NCBI GenBank assembly: GCA_020025425.1
Contig: JAHHSD010000008.1
Span: forward strand, 1-55,471
Reading direction: 5' to 3'
Length of the DNA: 55,471 nucleotides
DNA from: Oscillospiraceae bacterium
GTDB lineage: Bacteria; Bacillota; Clostridia; Oscillospirales; Oscillospiraceae
Of the stretch, positions 33,418-40,883 are shown piece by piece. Position 1 is the first letter of the stretch. The number at the start of each line of letters is the position of its first letter. Both the position numbers and the translations under genes were made by a program. The notes beneath the pieces are model-generated. The model did no database searches. It worked only from the letters and a program-made list of their open reading frames with translations, and was not told the origin of the DNA.

Positions 33418-35824
33418 CGGACTCCTCCCCCTCCTCTATCATGTCGTCAAGCTGGGCCGCTGCCCACGCATCCACCCGCTCGATCCTGCTGTATTCCTCG
33501 GCATCGACGCCTTCTCTCAGCAAGCTCTTCGGATCCGCACTGTGCAGAGCAGCCGCCTGTCTGCCCAGACGATTGGTTTCCATGGGCACAAAATAGCTGA
33601 ATGCCAGCCGCAGCTCGGGCAGTATGGATGTAAACTCCTCGTCCGTCAGCTCCGCCAGAAGTGTGTCGATCTGGCAGAGGAACTCATGGTCAATGAGCAA
33701 CAGGTCCTTTGCGGTATAGAACAGCCCCTGCAAAAAGGAGGCGGACCGCACCACCATACCCGCTGTGCCCAAAAGATAGCCGGCGATGGTGTATTTGATA
33801 TGCTCCTGCCACTTGGGATCCGCTCCATAGAGCAGACCCAGCACCGCCCCATGCAGGGCGGGGTGAATGGGCTGTTTTTGTGCCAGCAGCTCAAAGACAC
33901 GCAGCAATTCAGGGCGCTCATCGGAAAAGCTCCTCCGCTCCGTCATCTGATAGAGCAGGCGGCACGCATACTGCACATCCTGCACCACCGTATCATCCAC
34001 CGTGTTCATAGAGGGCAGCAGCTGCAATACCCTTGTAAAGCACCGGCGCAGCAGCGCCGGGTAATCGTATGTACCGCGCTCATCATACTGGTTCTGCCAC
34101 TCCTCCAGGGCATTCAGCGAGGAACACGCCTGGCACAGGGAGAGAAAGTCGCCGTCCTCCAGGAGCAGCTTCTCCATGCGCTGGGCCAGCTGATCGGATA
34201 CATCCCCGATCCCCATTAAAAATCCCTGCATCAGAAGGTCAGCTCCCTCCGAAGCCCGGTTCGCCTGTGCCATTTTCTGCTTCAGCCGTGTGGAGGACGT
34301 TTCCTCCATGGTTGAGCCAAGCACGGACTGTTCGATCAGGGTGGATTCCACCCCGGCTGACCAGTGGTAGAGCCAGATCTCCCGGATCAGGCTGCGCTCT
34401 GTCCGCCGCCGCAGATCGGGTCCCTTCTTCCGCTCCGCAAATCCGCACTCCAGGAACACGGTCTGATGGAAAAACCGGCTGATCTCCCGATGGCGCGGCT
34501 CGGAGAAGATAGATAGGGTAACCTCCTGCTTGTTGATTTCCCGCAGCCGGATGCGGTACTGCTGGCACTTGCGGTTAAAATCCTCCATCAGGGGCGGGAC
34601 CAGCGCGCCGCTGCACAGCTGCCCCACCGCATCCCCCATAGTCAGCTCCCGCAGGATCCGCATGGGCTCCGAGCCGGAGAGTGAGGCCTCCCCTTTCACA
34701 AAATTGCTCAGCACAGCGTCCTGGAGCTCAAAGTACCCGGGCGCCGGCTTGTCCCGCAGCTCCGCCAGACCTCTTGCCTGGTTGATGGCACACATCTCGT
34801 CAAAGGCGGAGATGGTCTCCCCCTTCGCCCGCAGCCTGCGCCCGATCTGTACCAGGTAATGAAGCACCGTACTATCCCAGGCCTGGGTGGGCTGCTCCTG
34901 ATGGAGGGCGGCCCAGATTTTCCCATAAAATCCCGCCGATACCATCCCGCTGGCATAGCCGCTCAGCGCATCAGTGGCCGCAATGGAGTACCGCATGGGG
35001 TACACCATCTCGCTGTCCCTGGGCAGCTTTGGATGGTTTGGCTGGCCGGTCGGATGAAGAAGTCCCCAAATATGGAATCCGCCCGCTACCACAAGCACAC
35101 GCCTGTGCTGCTGTGCGGCCTCCTGGATCCGCTGGGCCATGTGGGCCTCCCGGGCTAGGCATCCGTCCTCTATGAGCTCCTGCTCCGGTGTATTCCGGCG
35201 GGAGAGCAGGCAGTAGGTATTCATCTGACGAACAAAGGCCTCGCTCGTCCGGTACAGCCCGCCCACCTCAAAATATTTCTCCCAGAACTCCGCAAAGCTG
35301 CGCAGCCCCGCCCGCTCACACAGACGGGTCACAAACCGGTTGTTTGCCAAATAGCGGTCATTTGCGTAGCTGATTTTTTCCTCCTTGGTCCGCAGTCCGC
35401 AGGCATCCCTGGTGGCCAGCAGGATCTCCCCATAGGGCAGATCAATAAAATAGCCCGGGATCCCCCTTGCCGCTGCCGCGCGCAGGGCGACCAGCTCAGG
35501 CGAGTGGTCCAGAAAGGGGTAGTAGCACTGGCACTGGGCCGGGTCCTCCCCCTCCTCACTCTGAAGCAGACCTGCGTCATCCCGATAGGCATAGTACAGG
35601 GCAACGGGGGCCGCCGTATTGGCATCGGTGAGAATCGGAATCAGCTCATTTGCGTTTTCCGGCCCCTCCACCAAAATACAGTCGGGGTCATACTCCTCCA
35701 AAATCCGCTCCAGATGGTAGGCACAGGCCGGGCTGTGGTGGCGCACAGGATAGTACAGGACAGGGCCTTGCAGGGAAAACGGGATCAGTTCAGCCTGTTT
35801 CTCGCCTTGTAATAACGACTCCAT
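33410..35824 (-). CDS. DUF5682 protein (YehM-like)
   Basis: An 804-residue protein of the DUF5682 type. The N-terminal 280 or so residues have features of the EreA/ChaN/TIKI-like fold: PVRHHSPACAYHL, ILVEGPENA and, later, VVAGGFHIWGLL, in which a GxxH-type His recurs. That fold includes metal-dependent hydrolases, so a catalytic role is possible but unproven. The remaining 500 residues are helical. The ATG at 35824 (GGAGG seven bases upstream) lies inside the end of the ATPase gene, a 40-base overlap. E. coli YehM occupies the same place. Confidence 0.82.
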   Translation of the reverse strand: MESLLQGEKQAELIPFSLQGPVLYYPVRHHSPACAYHLERILEEYDPDCILVEGPENANELIPILTDANTAAPVALYYAYRDDAGLLQSEEGEDPAQCQCYYPFLDHSPELVALRAAAARGIPGYFIDLPYGEILLATRDACGLRTKEEKISYANDRYLANNRFVTRLCERAGLRSFAEFWEKYFEVGGLYRTSEAFVRQMNTYCLLSRRNTPEQELIEDGCLAREAHMAQRIQEAAQQHRRVLVVAGGFHIWGLLHPTGQPNHPKLPRDSEMVYPMRYSIAATDALSGYASGMVSAGFYGKIWAALHQEQPTQAWDSTVLHYLVQIGRRLRAKGETISAFDEMCAINQARGLAELRDKPAPGYFELQDAVLSNFVKGEASLSGSEPMRILRELTMGDAVGQLCSGALVPPLMEDFNRKCQQYRIRLREINKQEVTLSIFSEPRHREISRFFHQTVFLECGFAERKKGPDLRRRTERSLIREIWLYHWSAGVESTLIEQSVLGSTMEETSSTRLKQKMAQANRASEGADLLMQGFLMGIGDVSDQLAQRMEKLLLEDGDFLSLCQACSSLNALEEWQNQYDERGTYDYPALLRRCFTRVLQLLPSMNTVDDTVVQDVQYACRLLYQMTERRSFSDERPELLRVFELLAQKQPIHPALHGAVLGLLYGADPKWQEHIKYTIAGYLLGTAGMVVRSASFLQGLFYTAKDLLLIDHEFLCQIDTLLAELTDEEFTSILPELRLAFSYFVPMETNRLGRQAAALHSADPKSLLREGVDAEEYSRIERVDAWAAAQLDDMIEEGEESDE

Positions 35825-36900
35825 GCTCCGCCCTCCCGCTGTGCTCTGTTGCAAACAATGGTGGAAAAATAGCTGCGGATCTTCTCCATCTCCTCGTGTG
35901 ACTCCTTCGCCACGGCGCCCACCAGATTTTCCACCAGGGTCTGCTCGTCCATCTGTCCGTCTCCGTAGTACCAGGCGCTCATAAGCGTCTGATAGTACAC
36001 CGAAATGGCCTCCGCTGTACTCATCACGGCGGCGGGCGTCTCCACACGCCGTCCCTCACGGGAAACGCCGGTGCGCAGCTCGTGATAGGTGGTGGCCAGC
36101 AGCTCGGCGGCTTCCTCATCCAGCGGCTGGGTGATCCCCGCACTCTCTGCCAGGGCGCCCACTTCATTCAGGATGATTTTCTTCTCCAGGGCCACGTCAT
36201 TGACCGGCTGCACCGTTTCAAAGTTGAACCGCCGCTTGAGGGCGCTGGACATCTCGTTGACGCCCTTGTCCCGGGTGTTGGCCGTGCCGATCACGTTGAA
36301 GCCGGGGCGGGCAAACAGCAGCCCCTCATCGCCCAGCTCCGGGATATTGAGCACCTTATCGCTCAGGACGCTGATGAGGCTGTCCTGCACCTCGGCAGGG
36401 GTCCGGGTGATCTCCTCAAACCGGGTCAGGATGCCCCGCTCCATTCCCACATACAGCGGCGACGGCACAAGTGCCTCACGGCTGGGGCCGTTTGCCAGCA
36501 GGAGGGCATAGTTCCAGCTGTATTTGATCATATCCTCCGTGGTCCCGGCTGTGCCCTGCACCGTGTTGGTGCTGCATCCGCTGATTGCGGCGCACAGCAG
36601 CTCGGACAGCATGGTTTTGGCCGTTCCCGGCTCACCCACAAGCATCAGTCCGCGGTTGCCTGCCAGGGTGATAATGCACCGTTCAATCAGCGCGTCGTTT
36701 CCGAAGTATTTTTTGCGGATGGAAATTTCCTGTTCTCCACACCGGATCGGCTGCTGCGAGCCGAGGATGAACAGGCGCACCGCCTTGGGGGACAGGTTCC
36801 AATTCTGCGGTTTTTTGTTGCCAGTATCCCATAGACGCAACGCCTCCAGCTCATCCCGATACCGCTGCTCCGCCTGTGGACGCAGGATCTGTTCTTTCAT
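35785..36900 (-). CDS. MoxR-family AAA+ ATPase (YehL-like)
   Basis: A 371-residue AAA+ ATPase. Walker A is GEPGTAKT and the sensor-1 region is NVIGTANTRDKGVNEM; an Arg pair follows in SALKRRFNFE. The Walker B segment reads ILTRFEEITRTP, with Glu where Asp is usual. MoxR ATPases remodel or load metal and cofactors into partner proteins with a VWA adaptor. The ATG at 36900 has GGTGA five bases upstream; a GTG further upstream has no good ribosome site. It is the first gene of the six-gene operon. Confidence 0.92.
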   Translation of the reverse strand: MKEQILRPQAEQRYRDELEALRLWDTGNKKPQNWNLSPKAVRLFILGSQQPIRCGEQEISIRKKYFGNDALIERCIITLAGNRGLMLVGEPGTAKTMLSELLCAAISGCSTNTVQGTAGTTEDMIKYSWNYALLLANGPSREALVPSPLYVGMERGILTRFEEITRTPAEVQDSLISVLSDKVLNIPELGDEGLLFARPGFNVIGTANTRDKGVNEMSSALKRRFNFETVQPVNDVALEKKIILNEVGALAESAGITQPLDEEAAELLATTYHELRTGVSREGRRVETPAAVMSTAEAISVYYQTLMSAWYYGDGQMDEQTLVENLVGAVAKESHEEMEKIRSYFSTIVCNRAQREGGAWSRYYKARNRLN

Positions 36901-36978
36901 ATCAATCACCCAATGACTACCTCTGATCGCAGCCACAACAGGATTCGATCAGCAGTCCTCTTTCTTTTTTATGGGTAC

Positions 36979-37007
36979 ATTTTAGCATTAGAACATATGT
37001 TAGTCTA
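36979..37007 (-). promoter_or_regulatory. Promoter of the MoxR-VWA operon with a LexA-like palindrome
   Basis: TAGACT (37002-37007) and TAAAAT (36979-36984) with a 17-base spacer on the minus strand; TGC precedes the -10. A perfect 10-base palindrome AACATATGTT (36992-37001) fills the spacer. The plus strand reads GAACATATGTTA here, one base short of the Gram-positive LexA core GAAC-N4-GTTC. Confidence 0.55.
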
Positions 37008-37212
37008 TCCTTTTTTTGAGAAATAAAAAATGTGCAAAAAAGAGAGAAGCTCCAGCCATGACAACCGGCTTCCGCGGTATGCACCCCTGCCCGGTATATA
37101 AATTTCAAGTCTGTCATTGCCATAGCAAAGAGCAGCCGCGGCTTTGGGCTGACCTTCCGTCTGAAACGCAGGGCCCAGGAACAGCTGCCCGCACGGGCTT
37201 CAAAAGGATCTC

Positions 37213-37241
37213 TTGACAAAACCCCATATTTTGGATATCAT
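37213..37241 (+). promoter_or_regulatory. Sigma-A promoter in the long intergenic stretch
   Basis: TTGACA (37213-37218) and TATCAT (37236-37241) with a 17-base spacer. The next gene starts at 37510, so the leader would be about 260 bases. Between the MoxR-VWA promoter and this one I see no gene. Confidence 0.6.
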
Positions 37242-37245
37242 AAAT

Positions 37246-37285
37246 ACAGTTTTCCAACATAATTCTCGTATTGATTGAAAACTGT
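37246..37285. repeat. Inverted repeat at the predicted start point
   Basis: ACAGTTTTC (37246-37254) and GAAAACTGT (37277-37285) are exact inverted copies 22 bases apart, just downstream of the -10. This may be an operator or a 5' RNA hairpin. Confidence 0.45.
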
Positions 37286-37509
37286 GTACAGCTAAACCCT
37301 CCTGTCTTAGTCAACACTGCAAACGCATGAGATGTGGATGCAAGCTGTCTGTTTGGATGCAATTTGACACAGTTGGAGCAAGGCGATTCCTTAAGCCGCT
37401 TGATGGCGCATACGCACATTGTCTCTGCCAAAACCAGGGAGAAAATATCTCTGGTTTGCAATCTCATTTTACCTTCAGAGTAACCAAATACGAGGAAAGG
37501 AAGATCGAA

Positions 37510-37974
37510 ATGGTAAAGCAGCAGGATATGGAATCCGGAAAGAGACGAAAAAGGACCGTAACCATCCTATTGGCTTTCTGTGTTGTGCTTTGTGCATGCG
37601 GGGTAATTTGGCTTCAGCCAAAGCCCATCACAAAACATCTCCACAAAAATCTCACGCAGGAAGGTGTTGACTGTACCATTCACTATGTAACACAGAACGA
37701 GTCTAATCCAAATCCAAATGAGCAGCTGCGGCAAGACCTGTCAGAGGTTTGGCGGAACGTTCGGGTTGTCGGTCCGCTTCCGGCCAAACAGGCAGGGATC
37801 GATGCCGAAGAAGTCTACCTCTATCTCTCAGCGCAAACACCGGAGAAAGAGATATTACGGCAAACCGTGCAGCTTTTTCGAGAAGGCGAAAACTATTTCA
37901 TCAACATCGGATCATTTGGATACCGAGTCGTTTCCGGTCAAGACGCATTAGGTGCATTTATGGACCCCGCATAG
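37510..37974 (+). CDS. Unknown single-pass membrane protein
   Basis: A 154-residue protein that I do not recognise. A basic N-terminus (KRRKRT) and one membrane helix (about 16-36, ILLAFCVVLCACGVIWL) are followed by a 110-residue domain, probably outside the cell, with TLPAK-free but Asp/Glu-rich alpha/beta character and a YRVVSGQDALGAF end. A Cys in LCAC resembles a lipobox only loosely. The ATG has AAAGGAAG six bases upstream. Confidence 0.7.
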   Translation: MVKQQDMESGKRRKRTVTILLAFCVVLCACGVIWLQPKPITKHLHKNLTQEGVDCTIHYVTQNESNPNPNEQLRQDLSEVWRNVRVVGPLPAKQAGIDAEEVYLYLSAQTPEKEILRQTVQLFREGENYFINIGSFGYRVVSGQDALGAFMDPA

Positions 37975-38088
37975 TGTCAATATGACAACGCAGCCAAAGC
38001 CTGATGAAGCTGTATTCCCTAATGAAAATGGCAGCTAAGGTTAACAGGCGATTTGCAAATAGTCCAATATTTCTAACAGATCATATGT

Positions 38089-38141
38089 AATCATAAAAAG
38101 TACCCACCCCGTTTCAAACGGGGTGGGTACTTTTTATGATT
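38089..38141. terminator. Bidirectional terminator, 53-base perfect palindrome
   Basis: Two 26-base arms (38089-38114 and 38116-38141) are exact inverted copies around a single C. The GC core (GTACCCACCCCG) is flanked by A5 on the left and T5 on the right, so it can end transcription from both sides. It lies between the gene ending at 37974 and the small lipoprotein on the minus strand. Confidence 0.9.
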
Positions 38142-38152
38142 CGCCTAACAGC

Positions 38153-38263
38153 TTAGCTGAATGATATTGCCTGGCCGGAAGCTTCCTTTTCTCCACAGCC
38201 GGTGGTGGAACCTGCAAGTATCAGGGCCAGTAGAAATGCGGAAATCCTTCGTGGATGTCTCAT
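38153..38263 (-). CDS. Tiny 36-residue lipoprotein
   Basis: A short frame with strong start signals: AAGGAG six bases before the ATG at 38263. The peptide starts MRHPRRISAFLLALILA, then has a lipobox (GSTTGC) and only 14 further residues before TAA. It is either a genuine small lipoprotein or the front end of a lipoprotein that has lost its body. It starts 11 bases after the stop of the two-helix membrane protein gene and ends just before the terminator, so the two form one unit. Confidence 0.6.
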   Translation of the reverse strand: MRHPRRISAFLLALILAGSTTGCGEKEASGQAISFS

Positions 38264-38273
38264 CGCGTTCTCC

Positions 38274-38741
38274 TTAAAACTCATAGCCTATTGCTAATAG
38301 TACATAATATGCCACGACGATAGGAATGATATAAATAACCAGCTCAAACGGACTTCCTGCCACGTCATACGAGGAAAAGACCTTCTTTCCGCCTTTATCA
38401 TAGTATAGCGTGGTAGTATAGGGAGGTTCGCACCCGGTGGTAACGATCTGCTTCGTTTTGGTTTTGCCGTTCAGTGTGTATTCATACTGCGCGCAGTATC
38501 TTCTGTTGATCGTCTTGTGGTCCGGTGCATTGTCTTTGTATCTGCATCGGACCCTTTTTGCGATCACCATTCGTCCGGCGTCCTTGGCTGCCTGCAGTCT
38601 CTTGTCGCCTTTTGAAAAAATGATGCCTTTTGTATAGAGAACCAGTTCAAGGACAAAGACAGCTATGGCGACGATCACGCCAAACCACAGCTCTGGATCA
38701 AATTGCGTAAACACGTCCATAATCGAAACATCTTGGTACAT
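38274..38741 (-). CDS. DUF3592-like two-helix membrane protein
   Basis: A 155-residue protein with a membrane helix near residues 18-42 and another at the C-terminus (131-152), separated by a cytoplasmic or external loop with KRVRCRYKDNAP, CAQYEYTLNGKTK and TLYYDKGGKKVF. This is the layout of the DUF3592 type and of the gene at 24059, though the sequences are not close. Function is unknown. The ATG at 38741 has AGGGGAG upstream. The tiny lipoprotein gene follows. Confidence 0.75.
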   Translation of the reverse strand: MYQDVSIMDVFTQFDPELWFGVIVAIAVFVLELVLYTKGIIFSKGDKRLQAAKDAGRMVIAKRVRCRYKDNAPDHKTINRRYCAQYEYTLNGKTKTKQIVTTGCEPPYTTTLYYDKGGKKVFSSYDVAGSPFELVIYIIPIVVAYYVLLAIGYEF

Positions 38742-38827
38742 GGTTCACTCCCCTTACTTTTATAGGATGAATGGGATAATACCAGGCCATCGGTGCTGCT
38801 ATGAGACAACCCTGAAGAGCTGCTATG

Positions 38828-38836
38828 ATTATATCA
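38828..38836 (-). promoter_or_regulatory. Extended -10 promoter of the two-helix membrane protein gene
   Basis: TGA followed by a perfect TATAAT (38828-38833) on the minus strand. No good -35 hexamer is visible 16-18 bases upstream. The predicted leader is about 80 bases. Confidence 0.4.
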
Positions 38837-39101
38837 CAGACGAACAGAAAGTGCGATATAAAAGATAAAACAAACGAATGCGCCAAGAATTTCCGCTTGT
38901 AGAATTTTCCCAGTGACTGGATCAATCTGATGAAAACACACATAGTCGTCAAGGAATCCTGATTGGCTTATGTTTCTATATATTTAAGCTGACCGTTCTT
39001 AAATTTCCGAGCTCTCACCCATGCCAAAACCGGTGTTATGATCAGATACAAGTATGAAATATACATTATTTTATTGAGCCAGCCACCCAAATAACGGTTT
39101 T

Positions 39102-39242
39102 TTATCCCGTTGGACAGCGCTGATTGCCGAATTTCACACACGAGCTGAGCTTACGCAGCTCGTCCCGGGCGACGCCCGACATAATGAGCCGCAGGTCCGA
39201 ATCCTCATTCAGGGGATTGATGCTGTTGTTCTGAAAGAACAT
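39102..39242 (-). pseudogene. Orphan 46-residue frame, possible gene remnant
   Basis: A minus-strand frame whose peptide looks protein-like (MFFQNNSINPLNEDSDLRL, then SGVARDELRKLSSC) but which has only a weak ribosome site. The in-frame codons just before the ATG also look coding back to a stop at about 39264. This is best read as the C-terminal piece of a lost gene; I cannot name the parent. The rest of 38742-39280 shows no gene. Confidence 0.35.
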
Positions 39243-39280
39243 ACCCTGATGCGCTCCGTTTTCTTATCCGAATGTGCGAA

Positions 39281-39829
39281 TCAGTCGTACACGGCGCGGC
39301 TGCCGCCGATGAACTTGGGCCGGGTGCGGGCGCAGAGCAGCAGGGCCTGCCCCACATGGTCCAGAGAGAGCCGGACAGGAACTGCCACATCCCGCAGATG
39401 CATACCGATCAGGGTGCCGCCAATGTCAAGCCCGGCATGGGCCTTGATGTGCTCCACGGCAACGGGGGACTCAAAATTTTCCCAGGTGGTGGTGGCGAAG
39501 GAGCCGCCGGCCTTGGGCTGGGGATGGACGTTCACAATCTCATAGCCGTACTTCTCTGCACAGGCACGCTCCAGAATCAGCGCACGGTTCAGATGCTCAC
39601 AGCACTGTGCAGCCAGGAAAATGCCCTTTTCCTTCAAAACGGGATAAATACCCCGGAATGCTGCCTGTGCGGCATCCAGCGTGGAGGCGTGTCCGATCTG
39701 ACCGCCTGCAATCTCGGATGAGGAGCAGCCGACCACAACAATATCTCCCGCATGAAGATTGGCCACTTCCAAAAGCTCCTCGACAGCTTTGCGGGACTGA
39801 AGTTCAATTTCATTCAAATTCAATTCCAT
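39281..39829 (-). CDS. UPF0340/TIGR01440 family protein (YwlG-like)
   Basis: A 182-residue protein of the widely conserved Firmicutes family UPF0340 (Bacillus YwlG), function unknown. Family signatures are VVGCSSSEIAGGQIGHAS, LAAQCCEHLNRALILER, GGSFATTTWENF and DIGGTLIGMHLRDVAVP. The ATG at 39829 follows a perfect AGGAGG; a longer frame upstream has no ribosome site. It is a single-gene unit, divergent from the fatty acid operon. Confidence 0.92.
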   Translation of the reverse strand: MELNLNEIELQSRKAVEELLEVANLHAGDIVVVGCSSSEIAGGQIGHASTLDAAQAAFRGIYPVLKEKGIFLAAQCCEHLNRALILERACAEKYGYEIVNVHPQPKAGGSFATTTWENFESPVAVEHIKAHAGLDIGGTLIGMHLRDVAVPVRLSLDHVGQALLLCARTRPKFIGGSRAVYD

Positions 39830-39907
39830 AATAAACCTCCTGAATGGCCTCTGCTTCTGCAAAGACCTGAAGCTGCACACAATGCAGCGATTGTGTATAT
39901 TGTAAAA

Positions 39908-39936
39908 AGTATACCACAGTTCCCCCGAAATAGCAA
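39908..39936 (-). promoter_or_regulatory. Sigma-A promoter of the UPF0340 gene
   Basis: TTGCTA (39931-39936) and TATACT (39908-39913) with a 17-base spacer on the minus strand, with TGG before the -10. Confidence 0.65.
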
Positions 39937-40075
39937 AGAACCCCCTCCCGAAACGGCAAAATTTTTTTGCCGTATTTTTTGTGTCATTCTTCCAAAATCA
40001 GGTGTTTTTCTTATCTTGCGAAGGATTTTCCGGGGTCCTGTCTTCTTTTGGCAGCGGCGTCTCCAAAATTTTTAC

Positions 40076-40104
40076 TTGACTTTTTCCTGTGATCCTTTTA
40101 GAAT
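40076..40104 (+). promoter_or_regulatory. Sigma-A promoter of the fatty acid synthesis operon
   Basis: TTGACT (40076-40081) and TAGAAT (40099-40104) with a 17-base spacer. The acpP ribosome site AAGGAGG is about 60 bases downstream. The leader is very AT-rich and carries an inverted repeat at 40117-40144. Confidence 0.8.
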
Positions 40105-40116
40105 AACGATTAAATT

Positions 40117-40144
40117 ATTTTAGTTAAATATTTTTAATTAAAAT
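40117..40144. promoter_or_regulatory. Probable FabT-like operator
   Basis: ATTTTAGTTAAA (40117-40128) and TTTAATTAAAAT (40133-40144) form an inverted repeat with 11 of 12 positions matching and a 4-base centre. It starts about 6 bases after the predicted start point, a blocking position. The MarR-type regulator at the end of the operon is the likely binder (inference). Confidence 0.5.
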
Positions 40145-40177
40145 TTTTGCAACAATTTCCGTCAAGGAGGATTCATC

Positions 40178-40408
40178 ATGGATTTTGAAAAGCTGCGCAG
40201 CATCATTGTGGACACCCTGGGCTGTGATGCTGAGGACGTCACCCCCGAGGCCTCTCTGGCCGACGATCTGGGCGCCGACTCTCTGGCTGCCGTGGAGCTG
40301 ATTATGGCTCTGGAAGAGGCCGCCGGTATTCACATTGAGGACAGCGAGGCTGAAAAGCTGAAAACCGTAGGCGACATGATCGCCTTTATAAACGCGCACA
40401 AGCAGTAA
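40178..40408 (+). CDS. acpP: Acyl carrier protein
   Basis: A 76-residue acidic ACP. The phosphopantetheine Ser is Ser35 in GADSLAAVEL. It carries the growing acyl chain between FabD, FabH, FabF, FabG, FabZ and FabK, all encoded downstream. It has a strong AAGGAGG site. As first gene, followed by a GC-rich hairpin, it is probably made at a higher level than the rest of the operon. Confidence 0.97.
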   Translation: MDFEKLRSIIVDTLGCDAEDVTPEASLADDLGADSLAAVELIMALEEAAGIHIEDSEAEKLKTVGDMIAFINAHKQ

Positions 40409-40415
40409 GCATGAC

Positions 40416-40443
40416 GCCCGCCGCGGGTCCCCCCTCGGCGGGC
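40416..40443 (+). other. Hairpin between acpP and accB
   Basis: GCCCGCCG (40416-40423) pairs with CGGCGGGC (40436-40443). There is no T-run, so it is more likely to protect the acpP message end or allow partial termination than to stop transcription. Confidence 0.5.
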
Positions 40444-40468
40444 TGCTGCGTGTCAGAAAGGGTTTAAC

Positions 40469-40882
40469 ATGATTGAACAGGAAATTTATGATCTGATGGA
40501 GCGCTTCGGTCGCAGCGGTCTCAGCGCGCTGAAGCTCTCCACCCCGGATTACACAATAGAACTGAACCAGGGCGGTTCTGCCCCTGCGTTGGCAGCATCG
40601 CAAGCCACCCAGTCTCCCGACGCCTGTCCCGACGCGGAAGCCGCCCTCACCGTCAACGCCCCCATGGTGGGCACCTTCTACTCCAGACCATCCCCGGAGC
40701 AGGAGCCCTTTGTGAAGGTCGGGGACACCATCCGGAAGGGACAGCCCCTCTTCCTGCTGGAAGCCATGAAAATGATGAGCGAGGTGCCCGCCCCCTGCGA
40801 TCTGGTGGTGGAGTCCGTCCTGAAAGCCGACGGCGCCCTCTGCTCCTTCGGTGAGCCGCTTCTGCGGTATCGGGCGGTGTAA
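40469..40882 (+). CDS. accB: Biotin carboxyl carrier protein of acetyl-CoA carboxylase
   Basis: A 137-residue BCCP. The biotinylated Lys is Lys101 in EAMKMMSEV. The N-terminal helical part is followed by a Pro/Ala-rich linker (about 36-60) and the biotinyl domain (61-137), with the AccB-specific thumb region SRPSPEQEPFVKVGD. It carries carboxybiotin from AccC to AccAD for malonyl-CoA synthesis. Confidence 0.96.
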   Translation: MIEQEIYDLMERFGRSGLSALKLSTPDYTIELNQGGSAPALAASQATQSPDACPDAEAALTVNAPMVGTFYSRPSPEQEPFVKVGDTIRKGQPLFLLEAMKMMSEVPAPCDLVVESVLKADGALCSFGEPLLRYRAV

Positions 40883-40883
40883 G

